A stretch of 64,000 nt of DNA from Oscillospiraceae bacterium (GTDB lineage Bacteria > Bacillota > Clostridia > Oscillospirales > Oscillospiraceae): contig SVKO01000003.1 in NCBI GenBank assembly GCA_015068455.1, positions 124,001 to 188,000 on the forward strand. Reading direction: 5' to 3'. This document shows, piece by piece, positions 51,569 through 58,757 of this stretch. Under the pieces are notes generated by a model that worked only from the letters and a program-made list of their open reading frames with translations, ran no database searches and was not told the origin of the DNA. How positions within the stretch are numbered: position 1 is the first letter of the stretch; each line of letters begins with the position of its first letter. A program made the position numbers and the translations under genes.

Positions 51569-52489
51569 ATGGAAAACCGCGATATCAACGACCGCATCCG
51601 CGAAAGCGCCGGGACCTTCATCGCGGAGTGCGACCACGATTACCGCCAGCAGCTGCATGACGCTGCGGGGGCCATCGCCCGCCAGCTCGGCGCGCGCGGC
51701 CCCGTGATCCTGCTGTCAGGTCCCTCCGGCTCCAGCAAGACCACCACGGCGAAGTTCATCGGCGAATATCTGACCCACTTCGGCGTGCGCTGCCACATCA
51801 TCAGTCTGGACGACTATTATTTCAACGGCGATTCCGGCCGCTACCCCGTCGACGAGGACGGCAATCAGGATCTGGAATCCCCCCTGGGCCTGGATCTCGG
51901 TCTGCTCAACCGGCATATGACCGCTCTGGCACAGGGAAAGGAGGTCAAGATCCCCTATTTTGACTTCCGCTCCCGCAAGCGCGACCGCGGCGGCGCCAGA
52001 CCCCTGAGTCTGGGAGAAAACGAGGCCGTCATTTTCGAGGGCATCAACGCGCTGAACCCACTGATCGCCGACCGCCAGCCCAAGGCGATCCGCGTCTTCG
52101 TGGCGCCCACCACGCCCCTGACCCGCAAGGGTAAGGTGCTGTTTGACTGTGAAAAGATCCGCCTGCTGCGCCGCACCGTGCGCGACCTCAACCACCGCAA
52201 CGAGAGTGCCCTGGGCACCCTGACGGTCTGGGCCTCGGTGATGCGCGGCGAGCGAAAGTATATCACCCCCTACGCCCCCACGGCGGACATCACCATCGAT
52301 TCCACCCTGGGCTACGAGGTGCCGGTGCTGGGCTACATCGTCAAGCCGATGTATGAGCAGCTGCCCCAGGATGTGCCCCAGCGGGAGCTGGTGGACCAGA
52401 TTCTGGAGGCCCTGCCCGCCATCGCGCCCATCGCGCCGGAGATGGTGCCGGATTCGTCCCTGCTGCGCAAGGAGTTCCTGGCCCCCTGA
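51569..52489 (+). CDS. Uridine-kinase-like nucleoside kinase
   Basis: 306 aa. The P-loop near residue 53 reads GPSGSSKTT: the Gly normally before the Lys is Ser. Other family features are intact: SLDDYYFNG near 89, DLESPLGLD near 108, PYFDFRSRKR near 128, VIFEGINALNP near 152. Probable phosphorylation of uridine/cytidine or a related nucleoside. It resembles the kinase half of clostridial TGS-kinase fusions but lacks the N-terminal TGS part. AAAGGAG ribosome site; open frame upstream belongs to hemZ. Confidence 0.85.
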   Translation: MENRDINDRIRESAGTFIAECDHDYRQQLHDAAGAIARQLGARGPVILLSGPSGSSKTTTAKFIGEYLTHFGVRCHIISLDDYYFNGDSGRYPVDEDGNQDLESPLGLDLGLLNRHMTALAQGKEVKIPYFDFRSRKRDRGGARPLSLGENEAVIFEGINALNPLIADRQPKAIRVFVAPTTPLTRKGKVLFDCEKIRLLRRTVRDLNHRNESALGTLTVWASVMRGERKYITPYAPTADITIDSTLGYEVPVLGYIVKPMYEQLPQDVPQRELVDQILEALPAIAPIAPEMVPDSSLLRKEFLAP

Positions 52490-52508
52490 ACCATTGATAG
52501 GAGCAACT

Positions 52509-53828
52509 ATGGACGTATTGTTTTCCAACGTGACCTGCGTCACCATGGACGCGGAGATGCACGTCTATCCCAACGCCTTTGTGGGCGTTACCGACGGGAA
52601 AATCAGCCACGTCGGCCTGAGCGCCCCGGAGGAGAAGCCGAAAAAGATCATCGACGGCGCCGGCATGGTGCTCATGCCCGGCCTCATCAACTGCCATACC
52701 CATCTGCCCATGTCCATCCTGCGGGGCTTTGCCGACGGCTATGATCTGAGCACCTGGCTCAACGACTACATCTTTCCCCGGGAGGACCGTCTCGACGCCC
52801 GGGCGGTGAAGGCGGCGAGCCTGCTGGCCATCGCCGAGTGCCTGCGCTTCGGCACCACCTCGGTGTCGGACATGTACTATTTCTGCGACGAGATCGCCCA
52901 GGCGGCGGCGGAGAGCGGCATCAAGGCCAACATTGCCCGGGGCACCACCCTGTTCTCCGACGAATTCGACGTGGAGACCTACCCCGCCTGCGTGGAGCTC
53001 ATGGAGCTGCACCGCAAATGGCACGGCTATGACGACGGCCGCATCCGGGTGGAGGCCTCCATCCACGGGGAGTACACCTCAGACTACCGCCTGTGGGACG
53101 CGCTGAGCGAGTTTGCCATCAACAACGGCCTGGGCATGCACATCCACCTGTCCGAGACGAAGGCGGAGCATGAGGGCTGCATCGAGCGCAGCGGCCTGAC
53201 CCCCACCCAGGTGCTCAACTGCCACCACGTCTTCGACACCCGGACCACGGCTGCCCACTGCGTGTGGCTGGACGACGAGGACCGCCGCATCCTGGGCGCC
53301 CATCACGTCACCTGTGTCCACAACCCCGTGTCCAACCTCAAGCTCGCCGGCGGCTGCGCCGACGTCAAGGCCATGATCCAGGCGGGCATGAATGTGGCCC
53401 TGGGCACCGACGGCGATTCGTCCAACAACAACCTCGATATGTTCGAGGAGATGAAGGCCGCCGTGCTGACGGCCAACGCCCTGCATCATGACCCCGGCGC
53501 GCTGCCCGCGGCGGCGGCGCTGACCATGGCCACGGTCTGCGGCGCGAGGGCCCAGGGACGGGAGGCCGAGTGCGGCCAGATCCGTGTGGGCTACGACGCG
53601 GATCTCATCCTTCTGAACTTTGCCCAGCCCCACCTGATCCCCTGCCACAATGTGCTGTCGAACCTGGTCTATTCGGCCCGAGGCAGCGACGTGGTGATGA
53701 CCATGGTGCGGGGCCGGATCCTTTATATGAACGGCGAATTTACCACCATCGACCTCAACGCTGTGGTGCGGGAGCTGACTGACTATGCCATCCCCCTGGT
53801 ATTCTCCGACGAAACCGGAAAGGAATGA
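52509..53828 (+). CDS. mtaD: Amidohydrolase, MTA/SAH deaminase-like (MtaD/TrzN family)
   Basis: 439 aa metal-dependent amidohydrolase. Metal and catalytic motifs: PGLINCHTHLPM near residue 58, HIHLSETKAEHE near 210, AAHCVWLDDED near 250 and LGTDGDSSNNNLDMFEEM near 299. The family deaminates methylthioadenosine or S-adenosylhomocysteine; related enzymes act on guanine or cytosine, so the substrate is likely, not certain. GATAGGAG ribosome site sets the start. Downstream of the nucleoside kinase, consistent with purine/pyrimidine salvage. Confidence 0.85.
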   Translation: MDVLFSNVTCVTMDAEMHVYPNAFVGVTDGKISHVGLSAPEEKPKKIIDGAGMVLMPGLINCHTHLPMSILRGFADGYDLSTWLNDYIFPREDRLDARAVKAASLLAIAECLRFGTTSVSDMYYFCDEIAQAAAESGIKANIARGTTLFSDEFDVETYPACVELMELHRKWHGYDDGRIRVEASIHGEYTSDYRLWDALSEFAINNGLGMHIHLSETKAEHEGCIERSGLTPTQVLNCHHVFDTRTTAAHCVWLDDEDRRILGAHHVTCVHNPVSNLKLAGGCADVKAMIQAGMNVALGTDGDSSNNNLDMFEEMKAAVLTANALHHDPGALPAAAALTMATVCGARAQGREAECGQIRVGYDADLILLNFAQPHLIPCHNVLSNLVYSARGSDVVMTMVRGRILYMNGEFTTIDLNAVVRELTDYAIPLVFSDETGKE

Positions 53829-53834
53829 CCTTGA

Positions 53835-55436
53835 TTGAGCGATAAACCCCTGAAAAAGCAAACATTTCTCGGCGGCGCCGCTGTTTTAGCCCTGTCCACG
53901 GCCGTTGTCAAAATCATCGGCGCGTGCTACAAGATCCCCCTGGGCAATCTCATCGGCGACGCGGGCTTCGGCTATTTCACCACCGCCTATGACATCTATT
54001 CGGTGCTTCTGATGGTGGCCACCACGGGCCTGCCCGTGGCCATGAGCCGCATGATCTCCGAGTCCCAGGCCCTGGGCCAGGGACGGCAGATCCGCCGGAT
54101 CTTCCGCACCGCCATGCTGGTCTTCCTGGCCATCGGCGGCGTCGGCACCGCCGGCATGATGATCCTGTGCATGCAGCTCGCCCGCTTCATGAATTCGCCG
54201 AACTCCTGGTATGCCATTCTGGCCCTGGCGCCGTCGCTGCTGTTCATCTGCATCAGCTCCGCCTACCGCGGCTATTTCCAGGGACAGGGCAACATGGTGC
54301 CCACCTCCGTCAGCCAGGTCTTTGAGGCCCTGTGCAAGCTGTTCATCGGCTTCGGCTGCGCCTGGTTCATCATGCACCGCTGGAACAACGTCCCCATGGC
54401 CGCCGGCGGCGCCATCGTGGGCGTCACCATCGGCACCGTGGTTTCTGTCATCTATCTCGCCATCAAGCACCGGGCGGCGGACCGCCACGTGGAGGCCTTG
54501 GGCGGCGAGGTCCTCACCAGAAGCGAGACGGCCAAAAAGCTGCTGGCCATCGCCATTCCCATCACCCTGGGCTCGGCGGGTCTGCAGATCATCAATCTGA
54601 TCGACGCGAAGATCATCATGGGGCGGCTCCTGGGCCCCGCGGGCTTTATCCAGGCCGAGGCGGACGTGCTCAAGGGCATCTACAACTTCTGCCAGACGAT
54701 CTTCAATCTGCCCTGCGCCTTCATCACGCCCATTACCATTTCCGCCATTCCGGCCATCACGGCCCATCTGACGCTGAAGGATCATAAGAGCGTGCTCATG
54801 GTGGAGGAATCCGCCCTGCGCATCATGGGCCTGCTGGCCCTGCCCTGCGCCACGGGCCTGGCGGTGCTGGCCGGTCCCATCCTGCAGCTGCTGCGCGGCT
54901 ATACCGGCGCGGAGCTCGCCACGGGCGGACCGGTGCTGGCGATCCTGGGCATCGCCGTCATCTTTAATTCCCTGGTGCTGGTCACCACCGCCGTCATGCA
55001 GGCCCACGGCGACGTGAAAACGCCCGTGATCAACCTGATCATCGGCGGCATCGTGAAAATCATCGTCAACTATATCCTGGTGGGCACCCGCACCTTCAAT
55101 ATCATCGGCGCGCCCATCGGCACGGTGTGCTGCTATGCCGTCATCACGGCGCTGAACTTCCTGGCCCTGCGCCGCATCACCACCCTGCCGTCCTTCCGGC
55201 GCACCCTGCTCAAGCCCATCGTCGCTTCCGCCCTCATGGGCGCGGCGGCCTACGGCGCTTACGCCGTGATCAGCCGGGTGATCGGCTCGCAGAAGCTGTG
55301 CTGCCTCGGCGCCATCTGCGCCGCGGGACTGGTTTACCTGGCGCTGGTGATCGTCATGAAGATCATCACCCTGGACGACTGCGCGCTGCTGCCCAAGGGC
55401 GACAAGATCGCCAGACTGCTGCGCGTCAAGGAATGA
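53835..55436 (+). CDS. spoVB: SpoVB/MurJ-like lipid flippase (MATE-like)
   Basis: 533 aa, about fourteen membrane segments. N-terminal KQTFLGGAAVLALSTAVVKIIGACYKIPLGN is typical of the SpoVB/YtgP group of the MVF/polysaccharide-flippase family. It likely flips lipid-linked peptidoglycan or spore-cortex precursor. Starts at a TTG (no in-frame ATG until far downstream) with AAGGA 12 bases upstream, a weak context. SpoVB is a spore gene in Bacillus, but paralogues also serve vegetative walls. Followed by mazG, as in Bacillus. Confidence 0.88.
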   Translation: MSDKPLKKQTFLGGAAVLALSTAVVKIIGACYKIPLGNLIGDAGFGYFTTAYDIYSVLLMVATTGLPVAMSRMISESQALGQGRQIRRIFRTAMLVFLAIGGVGTAGMMILCMQLARFMNSPNSWYAILALAPSLLFICISSAYRGYFQGQGNMVPTSVSQVFEALCKLFIGFGCAWFIMHRWNNVPMAAGGAIVGVTIGTVVSVIYLAIKHRAADRHVEALGGEVLTRSETAKKLLAIAIPITLGSAGLQIINLIDAKIIMGRLLGPAGFIQAEADVLKGIYNFCQTIFNLPCAFITPITISAIPAITAHLTLKDHKSVLMVEESALRIMGLLALPCATGLAVLAGPILQLLRGYTGAELATGGPVLAILGIAVIFNSLVLVTTAVMQAHGDVKTPVINLIIGGIVKIIVNYILVGTRTFNIIGAPIGTVCCYAVITALNFLALRRITTLPSFRRTLLKPIVASALMGAAAYGAYAVISRVIGSQKLCCLGAICAAGLVYLALVIVMKIITLDDCALLPKGDKIARLLRVKE

Positions 55437-55445
55437 GGAGAGGCA

Positions 55446-56228
55446 ATGGATTTTACCGTCAAAGAGCATTATGATTTTTCCGATCTGCTGGCGCTGACGA
55501 AGGCCCTCCGGGCGCCCGACGGCTGCCCCTGGGACAGCGTGCAGACCCATGCCAGCGTCCGCCGCAACTTTATCGAGGAGGTCTACGAGGCCTGTGAGGG
55601 CATCGACCAGGACGACCCCGCACATCTGTGCGAGGAGCTGGGCGACGTGCTCTATCAGGTGGCCTTCCACGCGGACATCGAGCGCGAAGCCGGGCGGTTC
55701 ACCATGGACGACGTGGTGGACGGCATCTGCAAGAAGCTGGTGGCTCGCCACCCCTTCCTCTTCGCAGATGAGACCGCTGATACGGCGGATGATGCCCTGG
55801 ATCGCTGGGACAACGTCAAGCGGTCGCTGAACGGCTACCGTACCCATACCCAGGCCATGGACAATGTGTCGCGCACCCTGCCGGCCCTCTGGCGGGCGGA
55901 AAAGCTCCTGGGCAAGGCGGAAAAAGCCGGCCTGAAGCGCGAAAACGCGCAGGAGGCCGTCGAGGCCATGGAGGCCTGTACGCGCTCGCTCCGCCGGGAT
56001 TTGGAGGCGGGCAAGGCCGGCGCCGAGGCGCTGGGCGACGCCCTGTTTGCAGCCGCGGATGCTGCCAGACTGCTGGCAGCCGATCCGGAGGAGCTGCTCA
56101 ATCAAGCACTCGAGCGGTTTATCAGCCGTTTCGATAAAATCGAGCGGGAAGCCGCGGACCGGGGAAAGACCACCAATGAGCTTTCTCCCGGCGAGCTGGC
56201 CGACTGCTGGAAAAACAAAGAGAGGTAA
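55446..56228 (+). CDS. mazG: Nucleoside triphosphate pyrophosphohydrolase MazG
   Basis: 260 aa. First MazG domain: CPWDSVQTHASVRRNFIEEVYEACEGID near residue 27, with the metal-binding EELGDVLYQVAFH near 63. The second, degraded half has ERFISRFDKIEREA near 225. Hydrolyses abnormal NTPs to NMPs and PPi. AGGAGAGG precedes the ATG. The spoVB-mazG-hup-rqcP order matches the Bacillus yabM-yabN-yabO region. Confidence 0.93.
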   Translation: MDFTVKEHYDFSDLLALTKALRAPDGCPWDSVQTHASVRRNFIEEVYEACEGIDQDDPAHLCEELGDVLYQVAFHADIEREAGRFTMDDVVDGICKKLVARHPFLFADETADTADDALDRWDNVKRSLNGYRTHTQAMDNVSRTLPALWRAEKLLGKAEKAGLKRENAQEAVEAMEACTRSLRRDLEAGKAGAEALGDALFAAADAARLLAADPEELLNQALERFISRFDKIEREAADRGKTTNELSPGELADCWKNKER

Positions 56229-56232
56229 ATTT

Positions 56233-56502
56233 ATGAACAAGAAAGAACTGATCGAAGCCGTGGCCGAAAAGGCCGGCATGTCCCGCGCCCAGGCGGCCCG
56301 CGCCGTTGACGCGACGCTCGCATCCGTGGCGGAAGCTCTGAGCAAGGATGAGAAGGTCCAGCTCCTGGGCTTTGGCACCTTTGAGAAGAAGGTCCGTCCC
56401 GCCCGTCAGGGCCGCAACCCCCGCACCGGTGAGACCCTGGAGATCGCCGAGAGCAAGAACGTCGGCTTCAAGGCCGGCAGCGCCCTGCGCGCCAAGCTGT
56501 AA
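56233..56502 (+). CDS. hup: DNA-binding protein HU
   Basis: 89 aa, canonical HU. MNKKELIEAVAEKAGMSRAQAARAVDA start, GFGTFEKK near residue 47 and the DNA-gripping arm RQGRNPRTGE near 57. Compacts the chromosome and bends DNA. GAGGTAAA ribosome site; the longer open frame belongs to mazG. Next gene starts five bases after the stop. Confidence 0.96.
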   Translation: MNKKELIEAVAEKAGMSRAQAARAVDATLASVAEALSKDEKVQLLGFGTFEKKVRPARQGRNPRTGETLEIAESKNVGFKAGSALRAKL

Positions 56503-56507
56503 CAGAC

Positions 56508-56747
56508 GTGCGTCTGGACAAGTACCTGAAGGTCTCCCGGCTCATCAAGCGCCGTACCGTGGCCAACGAGGCCTGCGACAATGAACGCGTCAGCGTCAAC
56601 GGCAGGCCGGCCAAGGCGTCCTACGACGTCAAGGTTGGCGACGTGATCGAGCTGCGCTTCGGCGCGCGCACTGTGCGCGTCGAAGTCCTGCAGGTGGCGG
56701 ACAACGTCCGCAAGGATGACGCATCCGCCATGTACCGAGAGGTATGA
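56508..56747 (+). CDS. rqcP: S4-domain ribosome quality control protein RqcP
   Basis: 79 aa, an S4 RNA-binding domain throughout: MRLDKYLKVSRLIKRRTVANEAC and VNGRPAKASYDVKVGDVIEL. In Bacillus the homologue (YabO/RqcP) helps RqcH add C-terminal alanine tails on stalled 50S subunits. GTG start; no strong ribosome site, so translation probably couples to hup. Last gene of the recJ operon, followed by a terminator. Confidence 0.9.
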   Translation: MRLDKYLKVSRLIKRRTVANEACDNERVSVNGRPAKASYDVKVGDVIELRFGARTVRVEVLQVADNVRKDDASAMYREV

Positions 56748-56754
56748 AAAAAAC

Positions 56755-56784
56755 GCCCGCCACATCCCGTGGCGGGCATTTTCA
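56755..56784. terminator. Bidirectional terminator between rqcP and the paralogous membrane gene
   Basis: Perfect 9-bp stem GCCCGCCAC (56755-56763) with GTGGCGGGC (56769-56777), ATTTTC on the plus side and seven T on the minus strand. A second hairpin, GGCGGCATG/CATGCCGCC (56799-56819), lies on the minus-gene side. Confidence 0.88.
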
Positions 56785-56830
56785 TTTGTTTTGGTCAAGG
56801 CGGCATGCTCCATGCCGCCGCTTTGCGCTG

Positions 56831-57673
56831 TCACTTCGGCGGCGCGAACAGCGCCTCCAGCAGGGTGGCCTGCGTTTTGTCCAGATGAAAGTTTTTGATT
56901 ACTTTCGGAAGCAGATCCGCTCGTTCGATCGTGATCTGATCCGGAGAAAACAGCGCTTTGATGGCAAGGAGCTGCTGCAGACAGTTGGTTTGGCCGTCCC
57001 GCAGCAGATTGAAATCCACGGCATTGAATTCAAACAGCCGGCCGTCCTCGCAGTGGAGCTTCACGCCATACTCCCAGGTAGGCAAGTGTCCAGGATGATT
57101 CTCTTTGTAAGCGCAAACCGTAATGCTGTCGCAATCCCTCGCAATGGAAATCGAATCACCGGGCTGGTTCAGAGAATCATATTCCACGATGGTTCGGTCC
57201 TCTCGCAGACAGGTGCGTTTGTACAGACCGTGGATCGCCGAGAAGAGTGACACAGCAAGCAGGACTGCCAAGACGACAATCACCGCGGTTCGAATCCGCC
57301 GCTGGGTCGGCCGCAGATGATTTGCCCATCGTTGAGATCCAAACATGGGATACTGGCGATATTTCCAGGGATATCCCCCATAACAGAGCGTTTTATCTCC
57401 GAGCAGAGGCTTCTTGGCAGCAAAACAGCATACAAAAAAGATGAGAACGCCAGCCAGAAACCAGAGAAAAGGCATTACCGCCAAGGTGCTGGCCTTGCAG
57501 GCAATCACGGCGGGGTCACGGAACGCGATTCGCCTTTGAAGCAGATCCCAGCCGATCAGGACGCCAAGGAACAAGGGCGCCGACAGGAGCATGACGGTTA
57601 TATACAACGCCCGATCCGTTTTCGTCAGCGGCGGCACCCGGTGGGCGGTGCTTTTTTTGCGCTTTTTGCCCAT
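56831..57673 (-). CDS. Paralogous membrane protein A, unknown function
   Basis: 280 aa. Basic N-terminus MGKKRKKSTAHRVPPL, three hydrophobic segments (about residues 22-43, 61-84 and 125-147) and a C-terminal domain of about 130 residues, probably outside the cell, ending LLEALFAPPK. It aligns end to end with the neighbour at 57884-58726 (also exactly 280 aa); the first 16 residues are identical while the rest has diverged. AAAGGAGC before the ATG. No family recognised. Last gene of the ymdB-yhaO-yhaN unit, though a 210-base gap with a structured repeat intervenes. Confidence 0.85.
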   Translation of the reverse strand: MGKKRKKSTAHRVPPLTKTDRALYITVMLLSAPLFLGVLIGWDLLQRRIAFRDPAVIACKASTLAVMPFLWFLAGVLIFFVCCFAAKKPLLGDKTLCYGGYPWKYRQYPMFGSQRWANHLRPTQRRIRTAVIVVLAVLLAVSLFSAIHGLYKRTCLREDRTIVEYDSLNQPGDSISIARDCDSITVCAYKENHPGHLPTWEYGVKLHCEDGRLFEFNAVDFNLLRDGQTNCLQQLLAIKALFSPDQITIERADLLPKVIKNFHLDKTQATLLEALFAPPK

Positions 57674-57704
57674 GGGCGTCGCTCCTTTCCGGGCAGTTTA
57701 TTCC
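57631..57704 (-). repeat. 74-bp duplicated block, copy A
   Basis: Identical at 73 of 74 positions to 58684-58757. It covers the first 14 codons, ribosome site, leader and seven bases matching the 3' end of yhaN. Confidence 0.9.
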
Positions 57705-57883
57705 GGCGAGCTTGCACTGCATCAAAGCCTTCCCCTTGAGGCGCCCGAAGGGCGGGCAAAGCGGAAGGTGGCGCGAAGCGCCGGATGAGGTGGCTGCGCC
57801 GAAGGATTCCAGCGCACCCGCAGGGGCCGAACTCGAAGAACTGCGAACATATGCCCGCATCGGCCCGCCTGCGAAAACCCGCG
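57705..57883. repeat. Structured intergenic repeat between the two paralogues
   Basis: 179 bases with several hairpins: GCGCCC-GAA-GGGCG near 57741, GGCGC-GAA-GCGCC near 57769 and CTTCC/GGAAG pairing around 57730-57765. The AAAGCCTTCCCC...GGAAGGTGGCGC...GGATGAGGTGG wording resembles a family of dispersed repeats I associate with Oscillospiraceae genomes. No open frame with a ribosome site. Confidence 0.5.
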
Positions 57884-58726
57884 TCACGGCGGGGCGAACA
57901 GCGCCTCCAGCAGCTTTATCTGGGATTCGTCCAGGTGGTTGTGCTCGATCACGTCGGGAAGCAGCTCCGTCCCCTGGAATGTGATCTGATCTGCGGAAAA
58001 CAACGCCTTGATCGCCAGGAGCTGTTTGAGGCAATCGGTATGTCCGCGGTGCCGCAGATCGAAATCCCGACTCATAAACATATAGTGTTCTCCGTCTGTG
58101 CTGTAAAGGATCACACCGTATTCCCAGTAGGTTGTTCTTCCGCCCGACAAGTCCGCTTTGACGGTGATGCGCTCACAGTCCCGGGCAATGGAGACCGGTT
58201 CGCCAGGGCGGTTGAGCGGGCTGTATTTTACGATGGTCCGATCATCCCGCAGGCAGGTTCGCCCATAGATCCCAAGAGAGGCAAACAGGATCGTTACAAC
58301 GAGGGCGCCGATCAGAAACCGGATCATTTTGGCTCGAAACTGCTGATCGGACGCCTTTCTGCGTACCGTTCTGTGCTGTGGCCCAAAAAGGGGAAAAATA
58401 TCGGTTTTCCAGGGGTAGTCTCCGTAACGGATCGTTTTATTGCCGAAAAGAGGATGATGACCGGCAAAACACTCGCCCAAGGTAATGACTGCAACAAGAA
58501 AGAGAAGCAGAAACAGGGGAAGGGCTGCGTAATAACTGGATCCGGGATCATAGGCGATCACGGCGGGATCCCGGAAAGCGATCCGATCATGAAGCTGTAT
58601 CCATCCGAAAATGGCGAGAATAGATAATACTACGAGCAGAACCGCAATAACCGTATAGATCGCCTTATCCAGCTTTGAGAGGGGCGGCACCCGGTGGGCG
58701 GTGCTTTTTTTGCGCTTTTTGCCCAT
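57884..58726 (-). CDS. Paralogous membrane protein B, unknown function
   Basis: 280 aa. Same layout as protein A: MGKKRKKSTAHRVPPL, three hydrophobic segments (about residues 22-44, 63-86 and 124-145), then a soluble domain with RTIVKYSPLNRPGEPVSIARDC and ending LLEALFAPP. Shared landmarks with A are RIAFRDPAVIA, YGDYPWK/YGGYPWK, TCLR-DRTIV and LLAIKALFS-DQIT. Start ATG 58726 with AAGGAG eight bases upstream. It lies 24 bases after the yhaN stop and is probably the original copy. Function unknown. Confidence 0.87.
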   Translation of the reverse strand: MGKKRKKSTAHRVPPLSKLDKAIYTVIAVLLVVLSILAIFGWIQLHDRIAFRDPAVIAYDPGSSYYAALPLFLLLFLVAVITLGECFAGHHPLFGNKTIRYGDYPWKTDIFPLFGPQHRTVRRKASDQQFRAKMIRFLIGALVVTILFASLGIYGRTCLRDDRTIVKYSPLNRPGEPVSIARDCERITVKADLSGGRTTYWEYGVILYSTDGEHYMFMSRDFDLRHRGHTDCLKQLLAIKALFSADQITFQGTELLPDVIEHNHLDESQIKLLEALFAPP

Positions 58727-58757
58727 GGGCGTCACTCCTTTCCGGGCAGTTTATTCC
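58684..58757 (-). repeat. 74-bp duplicated block, copy B
   Basis: Matches 57631-57704 at 73 of 74 positions. Here the block includes the true stop codon of yhaN (58751-58753). Confidence 0.9.

Noticed and set aside
53886..56378. 830-codon minus-strand frame opposite spoVB and mazG
   Set aside because: Shadow; biased Gln/Asp/Gly/His composition and no start context.
57287..57297. GGTTCGAATCC, like a tRNA T-arm
   Set aside because: No matching acceptor, D or anticodon arms around it; it lies inside a membrane-protein gene.
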